From Streptomyces klenkii (GTDB lineage Bacteria; Actinomycetota; Actinomycetes; Streptomycetales; Streptomycetaceae): 64,000 bases of DNA. Shown here piece by piece: positions 48,685 to 56,326 of this stretch (position 1 is its first letter; each line of letters opens with the position of its first letter). The DNA lies in the NCBI RefSeq assembly GCF_003626645.1, contig NZ_RBAM01000014.1:1-64000 (forward strand), written 5' to 3'. A program made the translations under genes and the position numbers. The notes under the pieces were generated by a model. It made no database searches. It was not told where the DNA came from and saw only the letters and a list, made by a program, of their open reading frames with translations.

Positions 48685-51600
48685 CGGGACACCGCCGCCG
48701 TGCCGTTGAGCCTGGACGTCGCGGCGGCTGTCTGGAGGGCCAGCAGCTGGGAGAGCTGGGACATCATTTGCAGCTGTATCTGCGATATCTGCTGGAGCTT
48801 GTGGGCGAGGTCCTCCAGCTCACGGCGCGTGGCGTATTCGGGGGCGCCGGCCGCCGGGGCGACGGGCTCGGGGACGGCGGGAACTGCCGGCGCCACGGGC
48901 ACTACGGGCGCTACGGGAACGACCGGTTCCGGTTCCGGCGCGGGTACGGCCGCCCCGGCCGCCTCCCCCGGCATCCGGCTCACGATGAGCTCCGCGAGCC
49001 GCAACGGCGTCCCGGTCTCCTCGAACAGCTCCCGCATCGAGACCTTGACCTCGTACTCCTGCTCCAGCTCGCGCAGCGCGCTGATCATCTGGAGCGAGTC
49101 GGCGCCGAGGTCGAAGAAGGAGGTCTCGCCGGTGATGGCGTCCGGGTCGTGCCCGAGGTGCCGTGCGGCCGACTCGACGATGCTTCGGACGACCCGCTCG
49201 ACCGCTGCCTGGTGCTGTACCACAGTGGCTCCATCTGTCGCTGGTGTTCCGGTACGTACGGCCGTCAACTCCGGCCCTGTCCAGTAGTCCTTGTGCTGGA
49301 AGCGGTAGCCCGGCAGGGGGATCCGGCGGCCGCCGCAGCCTGCCAGCAGCGGCCGCCAGTCCAGGTCCGCGCCCGCGCAGTGCAGGCCCGCTGCCGCGGC
49401 CCACAGGGCGCCGAGACCGGAGCCGCGGCGCAGCGAGGGCAGGGCGCGCGCGTCCGGCAGGGCCCGGCGCGCCAGGCCGCTGAGCGTGGTGTGGGGGCCG
49501 ATCTCGACCACGGCCGCGGGCGTCCGCGCGCCCACGGTGCGCAGCGCTTTGTCGAAGCGCACGGGCTCCCGGGTGTGGCGCAGGAAGTAGGCGGTGTCCG
49601 GCGTCCAGCCGGGCGCCCGGAGCGCCCCGTCGATACCGCTGACGAAGGGGATCCGGACCGGGCGGAAGGTGACTTCGCCGAGCACCGCCCGGAAATCCTC
49701 CAGCATCGGCTCCATGAGGGCAGTGTGGAAGGCCCGTTCCACCGGGAGGCGCTCGCCGGGCGTGCCGCGCCCCTCCAGCAGCGCGAGGATCCGGTCCACG
49801 GCGGCGACGGGCCCGGCGAGGACGTGGGAGCGCTCGCCGTTGGCCACGGACAGCTCCGCGCCGGGGACTTCGGCGGCGAGGGCGAGGGCCGCGCCGCGGG
49901 TGAGCGGTACGGCGGCCATCGCGCCGGGGGCGCAGAGCTTCTGCATCAGCCGGCCCCGCTCGGCGGTCAGGCGCAGGCCGTCCTCCAGCGTGAGGGCTCC
50001 GGCGGCGTGGAGGGCCGCGTACTCGCCGACGCTGTGCCCGGTGACGGTGCCGGGGGCGACGCCGGTGTCCTGCCACAGCCGCGTGAGCGCGCACTGCAAC
50101 GCGAACAGGGCGGGCTGGGCGGTGTCGGTGGCCCAGAGGGGGGCCGCTCCGGCGGCGCCGAGGAGTCCGTCGAGCAGGGAGCCGCCGCCGAGGTCGCGGT
50201 GGTGGCGCTCGCAGGCGTCGAGCACGTCGCGGACGGCGGGGAAGCGCTCGTAGAGGTCCGCGGCCATGCCCGGGTACGGGCTGGCCTGGCCGGTGAACTG
50301 GAAGACGACGCCGGGCGGGCCGCCCCGGGGGGCCGTCCCGGCCGTGACGGCCGCGGAGTCCGTGCCCGCGAGCCGGCTGTCGAGGGCAGCGGCGAGCGCG
50401 GCAGGCGTGCTGCCGCGGACGGCCAGCCGGTGGCGGCCGTGGGTGCGGCCGAGCGCGGCGGTAGTGACGAGGTCGGCGAGCGGGGTGCCGGGCCGCTGCC
50501 GCAGCCGGTCGCGGAAGGCGCGGGCGTTGGCGGTCAGCGCTTCCTCGCTGCTGCCGGAGACCAGGAGGACGTCCGGCGGAGCCGCGGCGGCGGCCGGGCG
50601 GGGCGCGGGCTCGGGGGCCTGTTCGAGGACGAGGTGGACGTTGGTGCCGCCGATGCCGAGGGAGGTCAGGCCCGCGCGGCGCGGGTGGCCCTCCTCCGGC
50701 CAGGGCCGGGCGGTGGCCGGTATGTAGAAGGGGCTGCCGTCCAGGGCGAGCAGCGGGTTGGGGGTGGTGAAGTTCGCGATCGGCGGGATGACGCCGTGCT
50801 CCAGGACGAGCAGCGTCTTGATCAGGCCGGCCAGACCGGAAGCCACGTCGAGGTGGCCGATGTTGGCCTTCGTCGAGCCGAGCGCGCAGTACTGGGCGCG
50901 GTCGGTGTCCTCGCGGTAGGCGGCCGTGGCGCCGTCGAACTCGATGGGGTCACCCTTGAGGGTGCCGGTGCCGTGGGTCTCCAGATAGCCGATGGTGTCC
51001 GCGCCGACGCCGGCCCGGTCCAGGGCGCGGCGGACGGCGGCGCGCTGGCCGCCGGCGCTGGGCGCGCTGTACGCCTTCTTGTCCGCGCCGTCGTTGGTGA
51101 CGCCCCAGCCGCGGATGACGCCGCGCACGGTGTCGCCGTCGGCCAGCGCCCGGTCCAGCCGCTTCAGGACGACGGCGGCGACGCCCGTGCCGCCGACGGT
51201 GCCGTCGGCGCCCGCGTCGAAGGCGCGCAGCCGGCCGGACTTCGAGAGGATCGACCCCTTGACGTACTGGTAGCCGAGGACCTGGGGCACGTGGACGGCC
51301 GTGGCGCCGGCGAGGGCGATGTCGCAGTCGTCCGCGAGCAGCGCCTGCGCGGCCGTCTGGACCGCCACGAGCGAACTGGAGCAGGCTGTCTGGACATTGA
51401 CGGCGGGTCCGGTGAGGCCGAGCCGGTAGGCGATGCGGGTGGCGGTGAAGTCGGGGGCGTTGCCGGTCAGGATCTGCATGCCTGCCATCCAGTCGGTGAC
51501 GGGCGTGCTCGGCAGGACGTTGTTGAGCTGGTAGGTCTCCAGCGTGTACAGGTGGTAGCCCGCGGTGGCGTAGACGCCGGTCCTGCCGCCGTCGCGCTCG

Positions 51601-51971
51601 TCCGGGTACCCGGCGTCCTCCAGGGCGTGCTGGGCGCACTCCAGGAGCAGGCGCTGCTGCGGGTCGGTGAGCTGCGCCTCGCGGGCGCTCATCCCGAAGT
51701 GCGGGGCGTCGAAGCCGGCGATGCCGTCCAGGATCCCGGAGGCGCCGACGAAGCCGGGGTCTTCGTAGCGCTCGGCGGGCACTCCGGCCGCGGCGAGCTC
51801 CTCGCCGGTGAAGCGGGTGATGCAGTCCGTTCCGTCGCGGATGATGCGCCAGAACTCCTCGGGGGTGTCCGCGCCCGGCAGCCGGAAGGCCAGCCCGATG
51901 ACGGCCACGGCCCGGTCGGCACCGTGTTCGTGGAGGCGGGGGTCGAGATGGGGGTGGGGCGTGGGTCTCAT
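48681..51971 (-). CDS. Type I polyketide synthase module KS-AT-ACP
   Basis: A 1,096-residue single-module PKS. The KS (about residues 18-450) has the active Cys in QTACSSSL (near 194) and His in ETHGTGT and KANIGHLD. The AT (about 550-840) has GHSVGEYAA (Ser near 647) and RAFHTALMEPM, the xAFH pattern of malonyl-CoA specificity. The ACP has GADSLQM near 955. A Pro/Val/Ala linker leads to a final amphipathic helix (HKLQQISQIQLQMMSQLSQL), a likely docking coil for the NRPS. No KR, DH or ER is present, so the beta-keto group is left for the aminotransferase. There is no loading domain. Both ends overlap neighbours by 4 bp. Confidence 0.95.
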   Translation of the reverse strand: MRPTPHPHLDPRLHEHGADRAVAVIGLAFRLPGADTPEEFWRIIRDGTDCITRFTGEELAAAGVPAERYEDPGFVGASGILDGIAGFDAPHFGMSAREAQLTDPQQRLLLECAQHALEDAGYPDERDGGRTGVYATAGYHLYTLETYQLNNVLPSTPVTDWMAGMQILTGNAPDFTATRIAYRLGLTGPAVNVQTACSSSLVAVQTAAQALLADDCDIALAGATAVHVPQVLGYQYVKGSILSKSGRLRAFDAGADGTVGGTGVAAVVLKRLDRALADGDTVRGVIRGWGVTNDGADKKAYSAPSAGGQRAAVRRALDRAGVGADTIGYLETHGTGTLKGDPIEFDGATAAYREDTDRAQYCALGSTKANIGHLDVASGLAGLIKTLLVLEHGVIPPIANFTTPNPLLALDGSPFYIPATARPWPEEGHPRRAGLTSLGIGGTNVHLVLEQAPEPAPRPAAAAAPPDVLLVSGSSEEALTANARAFRDRLRQRPGTPLADLVTTAALGRTHGRHRLAVRGSTPAALAAALDSRLAGTDSAAVTAGTAPRGGPPGVVFQFTGQASPYPGMAADLYERFPAVRDVLDACERHHRDLGGGSLLDGLLGAAGAAPLWATDTAQPALFALQCALTRLWQDTGVAPGTVTGHSVGEYAALHAAGALTLEDGLRLTAERGRLMQKLCAPGAMAAVPLTRGAALALAAEVPGAELSVANGERSHVLAGPVAAVDRILALLEGRGTPGERLPVERAFHTALMEPMLEDFRAVLGEVTFRPVRIPFVSGIDGALRAPGWTPDTAYFLRHTREPVRFDKALRTVGARTPAAVVEIGPHTTLSGLARRALPDARALPSLRRGSGLGALWAAAAGLHCAGADLDWRPLLAGCGGRRIPLPGYRFQHKDYWTGPELTAVRTGTPATDGATVVQHQAAVERVVRSIVESAARHLGHDPDAITGETSFFDLGADSLQMISALRELEQEYEVKVSMRELFEETGTPLRLAELIVSRMPGEAAGAAVPAPEPEPVVPVAPVVPVAPAVPAVPEPVAPAAGAPEYATRRELEDLAHKLQQISQIQLQMMSQLSQLLALQTAAATSRLNGTAAVSR

Positions 51972-53260
51972 GAGTTGCGGCCTTCCGCCGTCGATACGTC
52001 CCGGGCCGCCCGGTCGTCCCGGCCGCCGGGCCGGTCCTGGCTCCGGGCGGAGGTCCTGCCGCGGCCGAGGAGGACGGCGAGCAGGACGGCGCACAGGGCG
52101 ATGGCCAGCCCGTGGAAGGCGGCCACGACCTGGAGCGGCGAGAACGACTCCAGCAGGGCCGCGCTGACGATCATGCCGAGGCCGAAGCCGGTGTTCTCGG
52201 CGGAGGCGGACAGCCCGAAGAGCCGGCCGCGCTCGGCGTCGGGGGCGGCCTGGAGGCGGGAGACGTACACGATCTCCGTGAAGCCGTCGGCCATGCCGGC
52301 CACCAGCGCGGCGATGATGGTGGGCACGGTGGGCAGGCCCGCGAAGACGACGATGAACGCCGCCGACATCAGGCACGCCCCGAGCGCGAACGCCCGCTCC
52401 CCCGGGGTGCGGCCGGTCCGCTTGGTGACCCGGCCGAACAGCTGCTGCGCGACGATGTTGCCGATGGCCCAGGTGGCCCAGAACTGGCTGATGAACGTCG
52501 CCGGGTGAGCGGGATCCAGGCCGTCCGAGTAGATGGGCAGCGCCACGTTGTGGGACGAGGAGCCCAGCCCGTCCACCGCACGGACGGCGATCATCACCGC
52601 GAGCAGGGGCGCCGTGCGCAGCAGCATCCGGGCGAAGCCGCTCGCGGCACCGGCCTTCTCCCCCTCCGCGCCCGCCGACCCGGCCTCCGGAGCGTCCTCG
52701 GCGGCCGCCCGGGTCCGTACGGGTAGCAGGAACAGGACGCCCGCGGAGATCACGAACGTGACGGCGTCCAGGGCGAACGCCGTGGAGTAGCCGAGCTGCG
52801 CCACGACCAGGCCCGAGGACGCGAAACCCGCGATCATGGCGAGCGAGCGGCCGGTGACGAGCAGGCCGTTGGCCCGGGCCCGGTGCTCGGCCCCGACGAT
52901 CTCCGGCACGCTGCTGCGCAGCGCGACCTGGGAGAGCGTCGCGCAGGACCCGGTGATCACCGCCAGGGCGAAGAGCAGCCCGACGCGGGCGCCGTCCGGG
53001 GCGAGCAGCAGCGCGAGCAGGGCGAGCGCCTGCGTGACGTCGGCGCCCACCATCAGGCCCTTGCGGTCGCGGGTGGAGACCAGGCGCCCGGCCACGAAGC
53101 CCGCGAGCACGCTGGTCACGAGGCGTACGGCCATGAACAGGCCGGCGGTGAGCGCGCTGCCGGTGACGTGGTAGATGAAGACGTTCAGCGCCACCATGTT
53201 CAGGTAGCTGCCGTACGCCGAGATGCCGTTGCCGACGACGAGCAGGCGGAAGTGCCCCAC
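51968..53260 (-). CDS. MFS exporter of the biosynthetic cluster
   Basis: A 430-residue 12-helix transporter (VGHFRLLVVGNGISAYGSYL, LMVGADVTQALALLALLLAP, RANGLLVTGRSLAMIAGFAS, central charged loop, FISQFWATWAIGNIVAQQLF). It resembles MFS_3/enterobactin-exporter-like efflux proteins. GTG 53260 is preferred because GGAGGGGGA lies 6-7 bases upstream; GTG 53317 would add 19 residues without a ribosome site. Its stop overlaps the PKS start by 4 bp, making it the first gene of the exporter-PKS-NRPS operon. It probably exports the peptide and gives self-protection. Confidence 0.92.
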   Translation of the reverse strand: MGHFRLLVVGNGISAYGSYLNMVALNVFIYHVTGSALTAGLFMAVRLVTSVLAGFVAGRLVSTRDRKGLMVGADVTQALALLALLLAPDGARVGLLFALAVITGSCATLSQVALRSSVPEIVGAEHRARANGLLVTGRSLAMIAGFASSGLVVAQLGYSTAFALDAVTFVISAGVLFLLPVRTRAAAEDAPEAGSAGAEGEKAGAASGFARMLLRTAPLLAVMIAVRAVDGLGSSSHNVALPIYSDGLDPAHPATFISQFWATWAIGNIVAQQLFGRVTKRTGRTPGERAFALGACLMSAAFIVVFAGLPTVPTIIAALVAGMADGFTEIVYVSRLQAAPDAERGRLFGLSASAENTGFGLGMIVSAALLESFSPLQVVAAFHGLAIALCAVLLAVLLGRGRTSARSQDRPGGRDDRAARDVSTAEGRNS

Positions 53261-53362
53261 GCGCGGTCCCCCTCCGGTCGCTCCGGGCTGTGTGCCGCGG
53301 TCGGCGGCGCCTCTCACATTCGCCCGGTTCGAAGCGGCGCTGGAGCCGCGGAAGTTGGGGAC

Positions 53363-53457
53363 TTGACAGCCGACAAGCCTTTGATTAAGGGGATATTGAC
53401 CGGCTGGTCACTCTTTTTTGCTTGCATTTAGCAGAGTTCGTGGTTAGATCCCTCTAA
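53363..53457. promoter_or_regulatory. A/T-rich divergent promoter region with TTAGA palindrome
   Basis: Unusually A/T-rich for the window. TTGACA (53363-53368), 17 bp, then TAAGGG (53386-53391) is a possible plus-strand promoter; another -35-like TTGACC is at 53396-53401. TTAGA-TCCC-TCTAA (53444-53457) is a perfect short palindrome upstream of the LuxR-type gene. It lies between that gene and the MFS-PKS-NRPS operon. Confidence 0.5.
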
Positions 53458-53542
53458 AGCGTCGCGCGGGTGGGGGAACTCCGCCCGCTGCCGGCCGCAG
53501 GTCACCCATGCCGCGCGGCTCCGCCAGCCCCATGGAGACGAG

Positions 53543-53773
53543 ATGCCCGGCCGCAGCCTCCCGGCAGGACCGCCGCGCCTGTCGCCCCGCGAGCGGCAGG
53601 TGCTGGCCCACATCGGCGCGGGGCTCACCTACCACCAGACGGCCAGGCGACTCGGTATCAGCGTCCACACCGTGGGCACCTACCTGCGCCGCATACGCGC
53701 CAAACGCCCGGCGCCCACACTGGCGGACCTGGTCCGCCTCAGCATCACCCAGGACGCGAGCCGCAGCGGCTGA
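53543..53773 (+). CDS. Small LuxR-type DNA-binding protein (HTH only)
   Basis: A 76-residue protein that is almost only a LuxR/NarL helix-turn-helix: RLSPRERQVLAHIGAGLTYH, QTARRLGISVHTVGTYLRR, then LADLVRLSI. There is no receiver or ligand domain. Such orphan HTH proteins, GerE-like in size, often sit beside biosynthetic clusters as pathway regulators. The ATG at 53543 has a GGAGACGAG site. It diverges from the MFS-PKS-NRPS operon across an A/T-rich region and is the natural candidate to control it. A perfect hairpin ends its transcript. Confidence 0.85.
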   Translation: MPGRSLPAGPPRLSPRERQVLAHIGAGLTYHQTARRLGISVHTVGTYLRRIRAKRPAPTLADLVRLSITQDASRSG

Positions 53774-53816
53774 GAAGCCGCTAAGAGGTCACTCATTCGC
53801 TAAGAGGCCACTAAAA

Positions 53817-53859
53817 CGAGCAGCCCCCGGATCCGCCGTGCGGATCCGGGGGCTGCTCG
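53817..53859. terminator. Perfect 20-bp-stem bidirectional terminator
   Basis: 53817-53836 and 53840-53859 are perfect inverted copies with a 3-nt loop (CGT), the strongest hairpin in the window. AAAA precedes it on the plus strand. It separates the convergent LuxR-type and DedA genes. Just before it, CGCTAAGAGGYCACT occurs twice at a 19-bp period (53779-53793, 53798-53812). Confidence 0.9.
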
Positions 53860-53876
53860 CTCAGAAGCGACTGCCG

Positions 53877-54539
53877 TCAGTCGGCGGTGCCGACCGGCTC
53901 GGGCCGGGCCTCGGCCGCGTCGGCGGCATGGGCCGCCTCGGCCTTCTTCGCCTTCATCTTCATGACGACCAGCGAGCCGAGGCCGAAGAGCACGGCGGCG
54001 AGCAGGCCGAGCCAGGAGAACTTCTTCAGCCACTCCTCGGCGACCTTGCCGACGGAGTAGATCACGGCGACGGTGCCGCCGGCCCAGACGATGCCGCCGA
54101 GCACGTTGGCGATCAGGAACTTCCAGTACGGCATCTTCAGCACGCCCGCGAGCGGGCCGGCGAAGATGCGCAGCAGGGCGATGAAGCGGCCGACGAAGAC
54201 CGCCCACATGCCCCACTTCTGGAAGGAGCGCTCGGCGGTGGCCACGTGGTGCGGGCCGAAGTGCTTGGGGAACTTGCGGCCGAGCCACTCCAGGAGCGGC
54301 TTGCCGCCCTTGCGGCCGATGAGATAGCCGATGGAGTCGCCGATGATGGCCCCCGCGACGGCACACGCGCCCAGCACCCACGGGTTGATGTGGTCCTGGG
54401 TGGCGGCCAGCAGCGTGGCACTGACGAGGACGATCTCACCGGGAAGCGGAATACCCAGGCTCTCCAGACCGATGACCCCGCCCACCAAGAGGTAGACGGC
54501 GATCGCCGGTACCGTTTCGAGCCACTCCTGGATGTGCAA
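53877..54539 (-). CDS. DedA family membrane protein
   Basis: A 220-residue integral membrane protein with the DedA/VTT pattern: YLLVGGVIGLESLGIPLPGE, GAIIGDSIGYLIGRKGGK, and FVGRFIALLRIFAGPLAGVL with its conserved Arg pair. DedA proteins are linked to lipid scrambling, including undecaprenyl-phosphate recycling, and to membrane-potential homeostasis. The start is TTG 54539 with GGGGAGG upstream. The C-terminus is an Ala/Glu/Lys-rich cytoplasmic tail. A terminator-like hairpin lies between it and the thioesterase gene upstream. Confidence 0.93.
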   Translation of the reverse strand: MHIQEWLETVPAIAVYLLVGGVIGLESLGIPLPGEIVLVSATLLAATQDHINPWVLGACAVAGAIIGDSIGYLIGRKGGKPLLEWLGRKFPKHFGPHHVATAERSFQKWGMWAVFVGRFIALLRIFAGPLAGVLKMPYWKFLIANVLGGIVWAGGTVAVIYSVGKVAEEWLKKFSWLGLLAAVLFGLGSLVVMKMKAKKAEAAHAADAAEARPEPVGTAD

Positions 54540-54567
54540 CGCCGGTTCCTCCCCGGTTTGACGATCT

Positions 54568-54604
54568 CTTCCCGGCGTGCGCCGCGAGGGCGCACGCCGG
54601 GAAG
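54568..54604 (-). terminator. Perfect hairpin between thioesterase and DedA genes
   Basis: CTTCCCGGCGTGCGCC (54568-54583) pairs with 54589-54604 around a 5-nt loop, a 16-bp perfect stem. Reading leftward it comes 51 bp after the thioesterase stop and 28 bp before the DedA TTG. It either ends the first transcript or attenuates DedA. Confidence 0.75.
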
Positions 54605-54655
54605 CCTACTGGAGGAGAGGACTCCCTCAGGCGCCCGCGGGTTGCGACGGTACGG

Positions 54656-55114
54656 CTACTTGTTCGGCCGGAGGGTCCAGACGACCGTCATTTCGCCGGT
54701 CACCGCGCCGTCCTCGCGGGTGATCGCCACGTGGACGGGGAACTCCGGACGGCCGCCGGCGTCCAGCTCGGCGACGACCTCGGCGACCGGGCGGCCGAGC
54801 TCGGCGGTGGCGGTGACGGGGCCCATGGCGAGCTTCTTGTAGCCGATCTCGGCGCTGACCGCGAGCGGCACCGCGCGCGAGAGCTGGTCGCCGAAGGCGG
54901 CGAGGACGATCGCGCCGCTCGCGGACTCGGCGAGGGTGAACATCGCGCCGGCGTGCGGGCCCCCGACGTGGTTGTGGTAGTCGGGCTGGTCGGGCAGGCG
55001 GACGACGGCGCGCTCCGCTCCCGCCTCCTCGAAGACGAGGTTGAGGGTCTTGGCCATGGGCACGGTGGCCAGGAGCATGTCGCCGATCGAGGGCGGGGTG
55101 CTGGTCTCAGACAT
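54656..55114 (-). CDS. Hotdog-fold thioesterase (DUF4442/PaaI-like)
   Basis: A 152-residue hotdog-fold protein. The strand-helix core reads HVGGPHAGAMFTLAESASGA, with the His-Asn region YHNHVGG preceding the long helix, then LAVSAEIGYKKLAMGPV and a C-terminal strand VAITREDGAVTGEMTVVWTL. It is closest to the DUF4442 branch of the PaaI superfamily, which hydrolyses acyl-CoA thioesters in the cytoplasm. The acyl substrate is unknown. It precedes DedA but is separated from it by a strong hairpin. Confidence 0.88.
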   Translation of the reverse strand: MSETSTPPSIGDMLLATVPMAKTLNLVFEEAGAERAVVRLPDQPDYHNHVGGPHAGAMFTLAESASGAIVLAAFGDQLSRAVPLAVSAEIGYKKLAMGPVTATAELGRPVAEVVAELDAGGRPEFPVHVAITREDGAVTGEMTVVWTLRPNK

Positions 55115-55196
55115 ACCCGCAAGTTACCAGCCAGTAGCAACGGCGGGGAAGGGGTGGGCTCACCGGGATCACCATCTGCCTCTATGGTTATCGGCC

Positions 55197-56270
55197 ATGT
55201 GGCCAGGACAGCAGCCGCCCGGGGGCGAGCAGAACCCGCAGGACTCCAATCCGTACAAGACGCCGGGCCCGCCGCCGGGCCCGCCCTCCGGCGCGCAGCC
55301 GGGCTACCAGCAGCCCAACCCGTACCAGCAGCCGGCCTACCCGCCGCCGGCCGCCCCGGGGGCGAACCCGTACCAGCAGCAGCCTCCCGGCCCGCCGCAG
55401 CCCGGGCAGCCGGGCAGCGGCCAGCAGTGGCAGGTGCCGGCCCCGCCCGGCGCGCCGCAGCCGCCGCGCGACAACCGCAAGCGGACCACGATCATCGCGA
55501 TCACCGCGGCGGTCGCCGTGGTGGCCGCCGCCGTGATCACCGGTGTCGTCGTCCTGAAGGACGACGACAAGGAGAACGTGGCGCACAGCGACCCGGCGAA
55601 GTCGCCGAGCGCTGCCCCGTCCGCTTCCTCGGCGGCGCCGCCCCAGAGCGCCAGCGAGGACCCGGCGGACAACCCGCGGGCGAACGCCGAGGTCAAGCCC
55701 GTGATCGACGGCTGGAAGGTCGTCTCCAACAGCAAGCGGCACATCGCCTTCGACGTCCCGAAGGAGTGGAAGGTCGGCTCCCCCGGGACGAGCTTCGGCT
55801 TCCAGGACGAGGACGACCACTCCTTCCCGCCCAACGGCAAGGGCATCTCCATGTCCGGCGTGGCCTACTTCAACGAGGACCGCTGCGAGAAGGACGCCAC
55901 CCCCGTCGCCGCCGGCACCAAGGGCGCCCAGGGCGCCAAGAGCGAGGCCGACGCCGCCGAGAACGAGGCGCTGAACTGGCTCTTCTGGGGCTTCGACCAG
56001 AAGAAGACCGGCAAGTTCAACTACTCCAAGGGCAAGGAGTTCAAGAGCGACCACGGCCTGAGCGGCACCTCCGCGTCGGCCACGGTCACGGGCGTCGCGA
56101 AGAAGCACCACTGCGCCACCAGCGCCAAGTCCGTGACGGTGACGTACAAAGACGTCAACGGCGACCTGGCCACGTGGTGCCTCTACAGCGCCACGGGCAC
56201 CGAGGACGAGGTGTCCGACGACATCATCAAGAAGATCATGAGCTCCCTCCGGCCCCTGAAGAGCTCCTGA
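55197..56270 (+). CDS. Pro/Gln-rich membrane-anchored protein of unknown function
   Basis: A 357-residue protein. Residues 1-95 are a cytoplasmic Pro/Gln/Gly-rich tract with NPYQQP-like repeats. One transmembrane helix follows (IIAITAAVAVVAAAVITGVV, about 98-120), then a Ser/Pro/Ala linker. The extracellular domain of about 200 residues contains WKVVSNSKRHIAFDVPKEW, Cys in EDRCEK, KKHHCAT and LATWCLY, and a final helix. The layout is common in actinobacteria; the outer domain resembles PknH/LpqN-type sensor-like modules only loosely. ATG 55197 lacks a ribosome site and may be leaderless. Confidence 0.8.
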   Translation: MWPGQQPPGGEQNPQDSNPYKTPGPPPGPPSGAQPGYQQPNPYQQPAYPPPAAPGANPYQQQPPGPPQPGQPGSGQQWQVPAPPGAPQPPRDNRKRTTIIAITAAVAVVAAAVITGVVVLKDDDKENVAHSDPAKSPSAAPSASSAAPPQSASEDPADNPRANAEVKPVIDGWKVVSNSKRHIAFDVPKEWKVGSPGTSFGFQDEDDHSFPPNGKGISMSGVAYFNEDRCEKDATPVAAGTKGAQGAKSEADAAENEALNWLFWGFDQKKTGKFNYSKGKEFKSDHGLSGTSASATVTGVAKKHHCATSAKSVTVTYKDVNGDLATWCLYSATGTEDEVSDDIIKKIMSSLRPLKSS

Positions 56271-56326
56271 CCCTCCTGCACCCCCGGACCCTCTGATCTC
56301 CCGGCCCGCCCGGCGACCGGCCCGCG

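Noticed and set aside
41188..49287. A 2,699-codon open frame on the plus strand across the NRPS
   Set aside because: It is the complement of the NRPS gene, whose minus-strand frame has every expected NRPS motif. The plus frame is repetitive and featureless.
48768..52508. A 1,246-codon plus-strand frame
   Set aside because: It is antisense to the PKS gene, which has intact KS, AT and ACP motifs.
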